Notes: generated from the sequence alone by a model not told the origin. 64,000 nt of DNA from Colocasia esculenta (GCA_014218235.1 CM024753.1:185852348-185916347); one strand, 5' to 3'; counted from the first letter of the stretch, positions 33,857 to 46,673 are shown. Made by a program: numbers and translations.

Positions 33857-36800
33857 ATGGCCTCTTCTGGTGTTTCCGGCAGCACCGGGGGCTACGGAGC
33901 TGAGTTTCTCACTGCAGAGCAACAAGAAAGATTTACCTCAGTGAAGACGAAGCTTTGTGGAAATAAGACTGTAGACGTTGCAGATTTGCAGAAGAATGGA
34001 ATGGGCAGTGTAGTTGTAGCAATGGAAAAGATGAAGTGGTCAAAGATAGCAATTATATCACAGGTAAGCTACACAGATCTTGTCAAAGCTTTCTATGTGT
34101 GCTTGAAGATTGAGGATGATGGGTCCTTGACATCATCTGTCAAAGGAACCCAGATTAGAATCTCATATGCTCTTTTGGAGTCTCTATTTGGAGTTTGCAC
34201 CACCGGTCACAGTGGGGTTCACACTGTGGACATCCAGGCTAAGGGATTAGGGATTATTGGTCCATAGTTTAAGCTTAAGGATGAGAAGTTGGATATCAAC
34301 CAGATGAATGCTTTCAACCGCCTCCTGCACTTTATAGTTTGTCAGATTCTGGTCCCCAGAAATGCCACTTTCTCAACTTGTACTAAGGCAGATTCAGATA
34401 TGATGTTCTGGACCATCCAGAACTAGGAAATAAACATGGCAGAAGTTATTCTGGAAAGGATGAAGTTCGCATCTACTCAGATTTGGGACAAAAAGAATAA
34501 ATTAAATGTGTCCCTTCCATATGCGCACCTGCTCACCAAGGTTTTTCAACATTTTGGTGTAAATTTGTCTGGAGCAGTGCTAGAGAAGATAGGGCAGGCA
34601 ATCCGCAGCAGAAATTTGAAGAAGAGCGGATTCTCTCTGGTTAATGGTATATGGACCAAGACTTCAGTGGCTGAGGGTGAAGCCATCATCGGCGAAGCCC
34701 AAGAGGTCCAGCAAGCAGTAGCAGCATCAACAGTTCAGGAAGAGGCAATTGAGCAAGTAGATACAAGGGCAAAAGCACCAGTAGCAGCAGAACCAGCAAA
34801 AGCACCAGTAGCAGCAGAACCATAAAAAGCACCAGCAGCAGCAGAACCAGCAACAGCACCAGCAGAAGAAACAACAGGAAGCAGAATAGAGGATATTCCT
34901 CTTGAGCACCTTGAACCTGTCGAGCAATCGCAAGTGATTGCCCCTCCAACTTCTATGGTAGGATCAGTCCTCAGAAGAGTGCTAGACTCCATTCCAAGCA
35001 CTCAAAGTGTGCCAAAGGTTGCTCCTGAAGAAGAAGTTGTGGCATCAAGCCACACTGCAGATGTGGTGATGGAGAAAGCTCCCATTCAGGGGGAGCAGGA
35101 GATTGTGATTGAAGATGTGCAAGGAGTAACCACTCCTATTCAAGAATAGCAAATTGTTGAAGAGCAAGCAGCTTCTCACGGGGAGCACACAACTAATGTC
35201 CCCAATGTTGATCAGTTCAGAGAAGGCATTGTGGAAAGTGCCTCAGATGACAGTGATGACTCCGTGGAGCCCATTGTAAGGGCAAGAGAAGTCAAGGGAA
35301 AAGAATTGGTGCAGGAAACTCCTCTCCTTACCTAGCGGCCACATCAGAAGAAGAAGAAGCTGAAGATAAATATGAAGCCTATTATCAAAAGACTGGATGA
35401 GCAAGGAAAGATTTTGTGCTCTGTGCAATCAGATATTCAGTCAATTTTCATAAGCCAGAGTACTTCAGCTAAGGAAATGGGAATGGTAAGAAATGCAGTG
35501 AGATGGGTGCGAAGTGAGCTCATAAGCATCAAGGAATCTATAGCCGCACTTGGAGATTTGGTCAGGGCGCAATCCTCAAATGCCCTTCCTGCTCCTTCTC
35601 CTGCAGATCCAATTTCTGAAGCGCCAGCAGGGCCATCAGGGCCAGTTTCAGAAGAGCCAGCAGGGCCATCAGAGCCACAGGTTTATGAAGAGGTAGCCAC
35701 TGAAATGGAAGTTAATGTTGAAGCTGTGAAGGCGGGGCCATCAGGGCCATCAGAGGATGTTGTTGGGTCAACCGGACTAGTGGTTTCCGAGGGTATGCCT
35801 CCAAGAGTAGAAGAGCCAGTTGTAGCTCCAGAAGCCCCTGATTCTTCATCTCTTGCAACTCCAGCCCCTCCTTCACCACCATCTTCCTCCATAGCACCTC
35901 CAGCACCTATCACCTTCAAACAATCCCTGCCTCGCACCATTTCTTCCCCAACTCCATTTCCTTCTGAATCCTTCCCTTCTCCTGCAACCTCTACATCAAT
36001 TCCACCACCTCCTCCTGTTCTTGAAGACCCTCCAGCCTCATCATCAGCTGGAGCCTCATCTTCCTCTGGTCCTTCTTTAGATGGACCGTCCATCATACCT
36101 CCTTCTACCCATCAATCATTTCTCCATCTTCCTACTCCTCCTTCCTTTGTCACCTTTATACCTGAAGGTGCACAACTAGAAGGTCCCTTTCTCAATAAAT
36201 TTGAGGATGAGTTGGAAATTACCACCATCGGTTCAGTTCTGGCAGTTGCCTCTCATGTCCACAGGACTGACTCTTCTAGTCCTGTCTCTAAAAAGAGGAA
36301 ACTCTCCAACACTCTTGCTCTTCCCACCGAACCTAAATTTCCTCCTCTTTGGTTTTCCCTCATTGTTGAGAATCAAAGAAAACCAATCTACTATGAATAT
36401 CTCCAAAAATGTATCTTTGCCACCCTTTTTGGTGTTCCTTTTCTCAACCTCACTGATCACCTCAATGTTGTCCTTCCCTATAATCACTTCTTAAAAGCCG
36501 ATCAATCCAAAATCTTCCAAATGGCTGAATGCAAGTCTAAAGATCAGTGGGCTAAAGGGCATAAGGCTCTCTATAGGAAGTTTCTTCTTATGAAGTCTGA
36601 ACGGTTTCCACCCCGGGATCACCCACTCACTCTCTCTGAGTGGTTTGTCATCCATCATCAGTCTACTTGGGCGCCTTTTATTCAAAAGGAAGTTAAGCTC
36701 ATCAGGTACTTCTAGCTCTTCAACGACTATCGGTATCTTCACAAGCTACCTGAAGTGCAGTTGGGTCAATTCCAGGGAGCCGTTGCTTTGTTGAAAGTTG

Positions 36801-37459
36801 AAAATCCAGTCAATTGCTCCTTCAAAGTGGATTTCGCTACCTTGCAAATTCCAGACACTATGTTTCTCCCTAAGCTGCACTCCTTGGTCATGGACTCCTC
36901 AGTTGGTCCTATAATTTTTGAGAGATTTGCTCGTGTCATGGATAGGATCTCAGCTCAGCAAGGTCGTCTCCCCTCCTTCCAAAGATTCATCTTTAGAGAA
37001 TTTCATCTAGGCCATATCTCCTCTGAAGTTCTTGCTCCTTTACTATCTGAATGTGAAAGGCTTTCTCCTACTGACTGGGAAAAGCATTATAACCAGTCAG
37101 CCCTTCAGTTGGAAGCCTTAAACAGCTCCTTGTTTAAGGCAGGCAAGCCTATTCTCTCAGCTGAAGCCTTTTTGGATTTAAATTCCATCCATCTAGTTCA
37201 AGAACCCTATGATCAGTGGGTCGCGTGGTACAAGCTGTTTATGGATTTGAAAAAAGATCTTTTGCAGCATCAGATCCACTACCCTATCAAGATCAACCAA
37301 TTTCTTCGGTTTGCCAGCTTTGGATCTTTTATTTCCTTCAAAGAATCTCTTGGCAAAGATGAATATGCTAATTTTCTAGAAGATCAGCACCGACTTCACA
37401 TCAAGAGAATGCTTCCTGACATGGGGTCATCTTATCCTATTGCTTTTGGGGTTTTTTAG
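33857..37459 (+). pseudogene. L2b env-like ORF3 (broken)
   Basis: The Sirevirus-type extra ORF, 0.41 kb after the RNase H stop. It starts MASSGVSGSTG at 33857. Domains: N-terminal about 135 residues ending GLGIIGP, then a TAG at 34265-34267; a second segment to TAG 34424-34426 (IQN*EINMA); 34436-34825 ending in a repeated PVAAEP motif; an acidic stretch 34826-35330 with further stops; then a long open piece 35372-36715, Pro/Ser-rich with AGPSGP repeats, leading to the conserved PPLWFSL block. A TAG at 36713-36715 and a final segment 36755-37459 (FERFARVMDRISAQQG) follow. It matches the L1 copy throughout. Function unknown; envelope activity is not evident in the sequence. Confidence 0.78.
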
Positions 37460-37764
37460 ATATATTTTGAGGAGTAGGAATGCAAGGCTTTGCACATTAT
37501 TCAGCGGTATGCCTCCCTTCTATCTCCTGCTTTCTACCTTCATGTAACCCCTCAAAATAAATAGAAGAGTTCTTTGCTCTTACCTCTCTTTTCTCTTTCT
37601 TCTTTGTCTCCGAATGATATTGTTTTTGCTTAATGACAAAAAGGGGGAGAAATATATATATTTCTGAAATACATCTCTCCTGTTAATTCCGCAATCTTAC
37701 TTAAATTTATTTCAGAACTTCTTTGATTATTACTATGTTTTATCATCACCAAAAAGGCGGAGAT
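37460..37764 (+). promoter_or_regulatory. Non-coding tail and polypurine tracts of L2b
   Basis: About 0.3 kb between the env-like ORF and the 3' LTR. It holds a purine run aaaaagggggagaaat (about 37639-37654) and a second run, aaaaaggcggagatt, directly against the LTR (37751-37765). The latter has a C inside the G run, unlike L1. The repeated purine tract is a Sirevirus trait. Confidence 0.7.
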
Positions 37765-38454
37765 TGATGATTAGATTTTTCCCATGTAATTTAAATGAAT
37801 TATATATCTATTTTGGTGATTAACAAAATTAAGACAATGTGCATCTCTAACATATTTTCTATGAGATTTGAGCACAGGAAATCTAACAAAGCAAAACAAG
37901 CTAAACTGGTAAGTATTCTTCATACTAGCAATTTAAAGTTCAAAGCATACAATTTTCTAAGTACTCATCGATTTTCTAGTTATTACAACGATTTTCTTGG
38001 GATCATAACGATTTCCTCATCCACATCGATTTTTGGTTCTATAACGATTTCATAAGTCATTCCAATTTGTTTTGATTTTTATCTCATAACGATTTCATAA
38101 GTATCTTATCGAATTCGAGATCGCAACGATTTGCCACTCATAACGATTCACTAAGAGATCGCAACGATTTGCTCTCAGAACGATTCGATAAGTGTGCACA
38201 TCGATTCCGAGCTCATAACGATTTGGTTATCGCATCGATTTCTTAAGTGAGAACAACGATTTGTTCTCACAACGATTTCTTAAGTGAGAACAACGATTTG
38301 CTCTCACAACGATTTCTGTCTCACAACGACTCGTTAAGTCTCATAACGATTCGATAAGTTACACAACGACTCAGTCACTATAACGATTCATTAAGTTACA
38401 TAACGACTTGGTCGCCGTAACGATTCGATACATTAAAACAATGATTTGTTTACT
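37765..38454 (+). repeat. 3' LTR of L2b, left part
   Basis: It begins TGATGATTAG and matches 13911-14605 of the 5' LTR with small differences. It is cut at 38454 by the gypsy element L3b and continues at 49960. Confidence 0.9.
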
Positions 38455-41400
38455 TGTGACGGCCCTCATTATACCAGTACGGTTATACCAACCCACGTCG
38501 GTATAGCAAGCGTCATCACAGTGGGACATTTACCCAACGATACATTCAGCTGAGATACACGTGAATATACGAACAGAGTAGCGGAAGTAAAAAGAACTAT
38601 TGTCTTCATTCATTCATCATCCACATTTAACATACATGAAATTGCAATAACATTAAAGAACTTAAAAGTTCACATAATTTAAATTGCTGAAAATTAAATA
38701 CATAGATGTCCACACTTATACAATTCTCTCATGATAGTTCTAGTACAATGTCACTTTTACATACTATGAAAACACAAAAGGGTACAACTGCTCCAACAGT
38801 CTAATCTCAGTGCTCGGAGTCCGTCTTCACCATCTCCTCCAACGGTGCCACGTCACCAACTACACCTGTACGCCGAAGCAAGTAGTGAGTCTAAAAGACT
38901 CAGCAAGTAACACCACTCATACCATACATGTACATGTCATAGTAGGCTCTACACACACAATTGCAAAAGACTCAACATGTAGCATGCTTAAACCTTGAAA
39001 TGAACAATCTATCATGATAGTTCTATCAGTAAACACATGATACATGCTTTTAGATTTCCTTAACGAAATGAATTTCCTAACATATGCTCTCTAATCATTC
39101 CTACTCATGAAATTCTACTTTGCATTTTGACCAAAACATGAGAGCCATTAACATGAATTCCGCGCGTACATGAGAGGGAACACAACTAGCATGGAATCTA
39201 CATATTCTTATACATATACATAACCCTTTTTCACATGCTTAAGCTTGCTAGTTTTCACATGCTTTAGTAACCATAACCTACACATGAGAGCTACAATGTT
39301 ATTTAAGACACAACATGTGAACAACCGAACATGGAATTGTGTACACATACTCATTTATTTGTCCCTAGCATGGGTTCTAGACACTTGTACATGTAAACAT
39401 GATCATAACATAAGGAAGCTACTGATTTAGCATGGTTTCAGATTTGTCACAACGTGGATTTACAATATCATATCTTCACATTTTTGGTTTCACATTTTCT
39501 TTACACAATTTCCAATTCACTTAAATTGCACTTTACACATACACATTACACATTGTTCACTTACACATTAACACATGAACACATACACATTTACACATTC
39601 ACAATTTAGGTGCCGTGACACATAGTCCAAACCACCAAAGAAGGACACAAACACATCACATCACATAGACGTCATCTAGGCAATACAATGGCGACTCTTG
39701 GACTGCGCAGACCGGGAGAACAAGTCTCCACCCTAACCAGTGGTACTTGTCCACCTCTAGGATTTCCCCCTAATGCCCTTAGGGTCACTTACACATTGAA
39801 CTTTCTCAGGGGGACTTTTCCCTGATACGGTTCCACTGCCCTCTACAGAAGCAGTGTCACATTGGCACAGTTACACATTTACACATTTTTACCGATTTTA
39901 CACATGGTTTGACACATGTCACTCTCACTTCATTCACTTTCTCACTCACATTCACATTCTCTGTTTTCCTATCATGACACTACAGATTTCAAAATTGTAG
40001 CATTCAGAAAATTTCACTAATCAGGTCGGATCACACCTAAATCGAATTATTTCACATTGGCATGCATCAATTCACAATTTACATGGAAAATTCATATTGT
40101 ATCATCTACTGGTCCAAATGACCTGAAATTTTAACCACAAGCTATTTTCGGTTTTAGGATCCCACATGCAAAATTTCATATTTTTATGAGCTAAAACAAA
40201 ATTACAGGAAATCTAACATTACTTTCACATGCTATCCGCAATTCGATTTAACATGGAGTTACACACAAGCACAGTCTTAACCACTCACTGTCTGAACCTT
40301 AACAGGCATGGAACTATAGAATTCATTTTCAAATTTATTGGACAATCCCTTAGTTTATGGAAGATTTATCATGACCTAGCATGATCTCTATTTTTTTTTC
40401 TAAACACATTTTGCAATAATTCACATAAGCATAGGAATATTCTCAGAATTTTATAACAGGGACTGAACCTTACATGCACAATCCTCAAAAATTAGGGCAT
40501 TTAGACTTGTCCTAAATCATGCAAACATGGTTTAACAAGATCAAAATTCATCACACATGTATTTTCATGAAATAATTAAACCCTATCATTCATGATAATC
40601 CATCCACACACCACATTCATCACATCAACAATATACATAACATATAAATGATTTACAGTATATTCTCATCGTGAAACATACCGAAAATAGTTGTATAGGA
40701 GGGGCAGAACAGCTCACTGTTCTGTCCAGATGAACTTGGCGGCGGTCTCTGGCTGCTAATTCAGTGTCAACGGCATAGTCAATGGACGCCAAGCATGATC
40801 TCAGTGTCAAGGGACATTGTCGTTAATGTCGGGTCTGTGCAGAACACAGACCCGAGCTCCAAAGATGGGGTGAATGTGGGGGTCTAGGACGCGAGGGAAA
40901 ATTCATAAAAATTGTAAAACCATCCTAGACACATATAGGGATGTTATGAATGGGGTACTTGACTTTAGAAAAATGCACCAATGGATCTAGGGCTCGGTGA
41001 AGCTCTCCTTGGGCTGTCCCAAGAAGCTCTTAGAAATTCTTGACTCCGGGTTCCTGAGCGAGCTCCAGTGCTTTCCAAGGTCAGGGAGGCCTTCCTCGTC
41101 GATCCAGCAACCTCCTTGAAGCAGCAAATCCCCGGGACAATCTTCAGGTTGAGGGATTTTGGGTTCCAAAGTGGGGGTTTTCCTCAGTTCAGAAACTAGG
41201 GTTTCTTCTCTTCTTTCTTTCTTGCCAAAGGGTGAAGAGAGGGGTTGGGGAAGCAGATTCGGGTTTAGACATATGGGAGAGGCTTCTCTCCCACGCATGG
41301 GGTGACAAGATGTGTTTCAGACCGTTGGGGGACATCTCCCCAATGGGTGAGCTGCCTTGCATCCAGAATTTCCGGCTCTGCTGCGCATGCAAGCCAGAGA

Positions 41401-41739
41401 TGTTGGCGTCCACATCGTTAGACGCTGGGATTAGTGTTGGCGTCCATGGGTGGACGCTGACACCCCATCGACGTCATGCTATTGACGCCAATATGGCCTT
41501 CGGGCAGAAATCTAAAACATGCAGAAACCATGCACCTTTTACACCTATATACATGCTATATGTATACGTTATCATGTACACACTACCATCAAGCATTACA
41601 TACATTATTTATACGTAAGCTATACACATACACACATAAGTATACCAATAATACATACGTAGATACATACATACGTACATACACGACACGAATCATTTAC
41701 ATGCAACACAGTAATACAACAAAATTCGAGGGTCTTACA
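38455..41739 (-). repeat. 3' LTR of L3b (3285 bp)
   Basis: Nearly identical to 46674-49959. On the + strand it is rich in CACAT/ACACATT runs (about 39510-39620) and ends with a tacatacgtaga-type microsatellite (about 41650-41695). Short open frames inside it, such as 41232-41618 and 40987-41298, recur unchanged in the other LTR and are not credible genes. Confidence 0.95.
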
Positions 41740-41757
41740 CCCTCTCCCCCTTAAAAC
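41740..41757 (-). promoter_or_regulatory. Polypurine tract of L3b
   Basis: On the - strand the run ttttaagggggagaggg abuts the 3' LTR start. It would prime plus-strand DNA synthesis. Confidence 0.85.
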
Positions 41758-41785
41758 AAACTTCGTCCTCGAAGTTAGAACGACA

Positions 41786-44700
41786 CTACTCAAACAAAAG
41801 GGGATACTTCTTCTTCATCGCATCCTCAAGCTCCCAAGTAGCCTCCTCTCGTGAGAAGTTCCGCCATAGGACCTTCACCGACGCAATACTCTTGTTCCGG
41901 AGATGCTGAACCTTCCGGTCAAGAATAGCTACTGGTTGCTCGACATACGAAAGATCTAGCTGGATCTCCACTGGCTCATGACTAATCACATGAGATGGAT
42001 CTCGGACATACTTCCTGAGCATAGATACGTGGAATACAGGGTGAACGCTAGCCAAAGCTGGGGGTAATGCTAGCTCATATGCCACGCTGCCCAAACGTCT
42101 GAGAATCTCATATAGGCCAATGAACCTAGGGCTCAACTTACTATGCCGGCCAAATCTAACAACACCACGAGTAAGCGATATCTTCAAGAAGACATGATCG
42201 TCAACCTCGAACTCCAAATTCTTTCTCATGTTGTCTGCATAACTCTTCTGCCTATCCTGTGCCGCAACAAGCCTCTTCCTGATAAGCTGGATCTTATCCG
42301 AAGTTTCCTGAACTAACTCCGATCCGATCAATTGCCTATCACCAGTCTCCTCCCAACATAACGGAGATCTGCAGGGCCTACCATACAACGCCTCAAATGG
42401 AGCCATACCAATACTCGCATGAAAGCTGTTGTTGTATGCGAACTCCACAAGAGGTAAATGACGCTCCCAATCATCCTTCCAATCCAGAACACACGCTCTC
42501 AACATATCCTCGAGCGTCTGGATAGTCCTCTCGGACTGTCCATCGGTCTGGGGATGAAACGCCGAACTTAGCTTCAGCTCTGAACCTAAAGCATCCTGAA
42601 GACCCTTCCACAATCTCGAAGTAAATCTCGGATCTCGATCCAAAATGATCGACTTCGGTACACCATGCAATCTAATGATACCACTAACATACAATCTAGC
42701 TAAACTCTCTACTGATTGCTTCTTTTTCATAGGCAAGAAATGAGCAGTCTTCGAGAATCTATCTACAACTACCCAAATAGAGTCATTGCCCCTTCTAGAT
42801 CGAGGCAAACCCGAAACGAAGTCCATAGTGACAGCTTCCCACTTCCACACTGGGATATCCATCCTCTGCATAAGGCCGGATGGTCGCTGTCGCTCGGCCT
42901 TCACTTGCTGACATACTAGACATCTAGACACATAATCCGCAACATCCTTCTTCATGCCAGACCACCAAAATGATCTCTTCAGGTCTTGATACATCTTAGT
43001 GTTACCCGATGAATAGAGAATCGCGATCTATGAGCCTCTGCTAACACATGCTCACGGACATCTACTAAATCAGAGACACAAACACGGTGCTGAAATCTAA
43101 TCACACCGTCCTCATCACGAGCAATGCCCGCCTTACCCACTAATTCTAACAATCTAGGGTCGGCTTCCTGTTGCTCGATCACCTCATCCAAAACCGAGGA
43201 TCTAAGTGGTAGCTGAGCTACAAAAGCCTGACATAGCGATGGCTCTAACTCAGTCAACGCGCAAGCCGCATCTTCCAACATCTTCCAATCCTGCTGGAGA
43301 GATCGCCTCTTTCTACTCAGGGCATCTGCTACGACATTCGCCTTCCCAGGGTGATACTAAAGGTCGAAGTCATAATCCTTCAAGAACTCAATCCATCTTC
43401 TCTACCTCAGGTTTAATTCCTTTTGGGAGAAAAGATACTTTAAGCTCTTGTGGTCGGTAAACACCTCAAATCTGACACCATAAAGATAGTGCCTCCAGAT
43501 CTTTAGTGCATGAACCACTGCTGCGAGCTCCAAGTCATGAGTCGGATAGTTCCTCTCATGCTCCTTTAATTGACGAGAAGCATAAGCCACTACCTTGTCT
43601 TACTGCATTAGCACACAGCCCAAACCAATCTGAGACGCATCCGTATAAATGGCAAAGCCCTCTAGACCACTAGGCAATACCAATACCGAAGCAGAAGTAA
43701 GCTTAGCCTTCAATAGCTGGAAGCTACGCTCACATGCCTCAGACCATACGAACTTCTCACCCTTCTTGGTCAGCTTTGTCAAGGGGGCGGCGATGGATGA
43801 GAAACCCTCAATGAATCGCCGATAGTAACCAGCTAACCTAATAAAACTACGAATCTCCGAAGGGGTCTTGGGAACCTCCCAATCCATAACTGTCTGGACC
43901 TTCGCTGGATCAACTGCAACACCAGCGTCGGAGATAACATGCCCAAGAAAATGAACCTCGCGCAACCAAAAATCGCACTTGCTGAATTTAGCATACATCT
44001 TGTGCTCACGAAGAACCTCTAACACTAACCTCAGATGCTGACGGTGCGTGGCCTCATCCGGAGAGTAGACCAACACATCGTCAATAAACACTACAACAAA
44101 GCTATCTAAGTAAGGCCTAAACACCTGGTTCATGAGATCCATGAACACTGCAGGGGCATTGGTCAATCCGAAAGGAAGGACCAAGAACTCATAATGTCCA
44201 TAACGGGTTCTAAATGCCGTCTTGGACACATCCTCACTCCGAATCCTCAACTGATGATAACCAGATCGCAAGTCAATCTTAGAAAAGACTGATGCATCTC
44301 GCAACTGGTCAAACAAGTCATCAATACGAGGTAAGGGATACCTCTTCTTCACAGTCACTTGGTTCAACTTTCTGTAGTCAATGCACAACCTAAGTGACCC
44401 GTCTTTCTTCTTGACGAATAATACAGGTGCACCCCAAGGGGAAACACTAGGGCGAATAAATCCCTTATCAAGCAACTCCTGCAACTGCCTCCTCAACTCG
44501 GCTAACTCCGCAGGTGCCATCTGATATGGAGCCTTCGAGATAGGAGAGGTGCCTGGAAGCAACTCTATGGTAAACTCTATCTCTCTATCCGGTGGCAATC
44601 CAGACAAATCATCAGGAAAGACGTCTGGAAAATCCTGCACTACCTCGATCTCTGTAAGAGTAAGTGACTCATCAGCCTCTGGCACTAACACCACGCTGGC

Positions 44701-45165
44701 AAGAAAAGCGTCACAACCCTTGTTCATCATGCGCATCGCCTTCATGGCAGAGATGACCATCTTTCTCGCCCAGTTCCTTGGCAAGGGGTGAGAGAACTCA
44801 TCCTCACTAGGAATGCGGAAAACGATCCTTTTCCGAGGACAATCCACTAACGCATAGTGCTCCTCTAGCCAATCCAGACCAAGAATAGCATCATAGTCCT
44901 TCATCTTTAGAAAGAAGAAACACACATCTAGGATTCTATCCTCAATGCACACAGGTAACGACAGAATGCACTTCCTAGTCGATACCGTACCCGCAGGGGT
45001 GTGCACAGACAAAGGGACCTCTAACTCCTCAGACTCTACGCCTGACTCTAGGGCTAACTGCCTAGCGAACCGCTCAGAAATGAACGAGTGAGTAGCACCT
45101 GTATTAAACAAAACCCGAGCGTGCACACCTAAAAGCAAAACCGTACCTTCGGTGACATGCTCCGC
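41786..45165 (-). pseudogene. L3b pol: protease, RT, RNase H, integrase, chromodomain
   Basis: Read right to left. The aspartic protease is at about 45120-44850, with LFNTGATHSFIS: the family Asp of D-T/S-G is Asn here, so it is probably inactive. RT spans about 44480-43950 (IDLRSGYHQL, FIDDVLVYS). RNase H is about 43660-43350. The HHCC and integrase core lie at 43280-42300 (MDFVSGLP, DRDPRF, GQSERT supply D, D, E). The chromodomain-like tail is VKVLWRN...EEATWE at about 41870-41820, with the stop just after. In-frame stops: TAA 43600-43602, TAG 43402-43404, TAG 43357-43359, all at positions where Gln is expected. A 1-bp deletion near 43010 shifts the frame in EAHRSRFSIH. Nothing here could act as a working polyprotein. 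Confidence 0.92.
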
Positions 45166-46491
45166 CTACTCGGCGTCCTCACGAGCTAAAGCAAACACCC
45201 GAGCTGGGGCTCGAGGCCTTCCTGGTCTTCCTGTAGCTGGCACGGCTGCCGCTACTGCTGGGGCTGGCGCTCCACGTTGAGCTCCCTGTTGAAGTCTTGG
45301 GCAATCTTTGATCTTGTGGTCGCTGCTCCCGCACTTCAAGCATCTACCCGCTACCAACCAACACTCGGAACCACCATGTGTCTTCCCGTAATGGGGACAC
45401 TCTTTCTTCACACCAGGGGAACGTACAGAAGGTACCTGTGAACTGTCGACTGCCACGGATCGTTGCGGTGTCTGGTACACCGTTTTCTTCTTGTCTTGCC
45501 GCTGGAATGTCACTGCTGGCCTCTTCTGCGAAGTCTTCTTTTCCTCCAGATATTGCTCCATCTCTCCCTCCTGCCTGCAGGCAGCGCTGAGGGCCTGGTC
45601 CAACGTGCGGTGGTCAAACGCCACGAGTCTCGTCCGCAGTGATGGCTTGAGTCCCATCACAAACTTCTTTGTCTTCATGCGCTCATCCTCTACGATATGC
45701 GGTGCATACTTAGAAAGTTCAGAAAACCTTGCCTCGTATTCCAGCACAGTCATGGAGTCTTGCGTCAGGGAGAGAAATTCCTGCTCCATCTTGTCCTGGA
45801 TATGCTCTGGGACAAACTTGGCTCGAAAGAGCCTCACGAACGCGTCCCACGCCACATCTACTGCTCCATCCTCAAAGCGTGTACGTAGTAGGGAGGACCA
45901 CCATACATCCGCTCTCTCCTGCAATGCACCTTCATAAGCACCAACCAACAAATTCTAACTTAAGCAGAACATACAAACATACAAAATTAAAAGCCTACCT
46001 GTAGCTTGTAGGTGGCTAATGTCACCTTATCCTCATCAGGGCACCTGATGGCTCGGAAGATTTTCTCTGTCTCCCTTAACCAACTTTCTTCCATTAATGG
46101 ATCACTCTCCCCCTTAAAAGAGGGTGGGTCATCCTCTTGAATCTCTCCATGGTAGAAGGTCCACCATGGTCCTGAGCTGGTCCTTGAGCCTGCTACATCA
46201 CACATCAAGCAATATACAATCAACATAATATAACATAAGCAATTTAAAACAGACTATAAATCATTTCATTAGTCTAACCTGAGCCTCCAACTGTGCCTGG
46301 AGTGCTGCATGGGTATGAGCATGCGTCTGCATGGCTTGCACCAGACCTTGCATGAATAATCCGTAGTCCACAGGCGGCGGTGGGGGAAGTACAGGGCCTT
46401 GCGGTGCCGGGGCATGTTGCTCCGCCCGCTCGTCACGTCGCGGCTCGTCCTCACGGGCCGACGCTCCGCCACGCCTACCTCTCAAAGCCAT
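45166..46491 (-). pseudogene. L3b gag with two putative introns
   Basis: It starts MALRGRRGGAS at 46491. Exon reading: 46491-46279, intron 46278-46190 (89 nt, GTTAGACT...TAGCAG), exon 46189-45999, intron 45998-45919 (80 nt, GTAGGCTT...TGCAG), exon 45918-45166. Both introns are T-rich with canonical ends. Removing the second gives ATYKLQERADVWW, with exactly the spacing expected between the ATYxL and WW motifs of the retrotransposon gag domain. The zinc knuckle CLKCGSSDHKIKDC is at about 45355-45300. In the middle exon an apparent 1-bp deletion (near 46130) shifts the frame. The gene ends in a TAG (45166-45168) before pol, where Gln is likely. Introns are inferred, not proven. Confidence 0.75.
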
Positions 46492-46656
46492 GGCTGTAAT
46501 AAAATTTCAGCCACCATTAGAGCTAGGTTACTAAGTTTTCTAACCATTTTCTCATCTATCTTTCACTTCTTATTAGTGTTTTCTACACATGTGGACATAC
46601 TTAGCATGCAATGAAGATGATGACCTATGTATATTCATGTGCAATCTCAACCGGTT

Positions 46657-46668
46657 TCTCTGATACCA
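46657..46668 (-). promoter_or_regulatory. Primer-binding site of L3b
   Basis: On the - strand tggtatcagaga, five bases inside the 5' LTR end (46674). It matches the initiator-tRNA-Met site except for the last base. Confidence 0.85.
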
Positions 46669-46673
46669 ATCTC

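Noticed and set aside
34686..34949. Leucine/cysteine-rich - strand frames that look like membrane proteins
   Set aside because: They are the antisense of the Ala/Pro/Glu-rich repeat of the env-like ORF.
41232..41618. 128-codon frame repeated at 49452-49838
   Set aside because: It is present twice only because it lies in both LTRs of L3b; nothing in it resembles a protein family.
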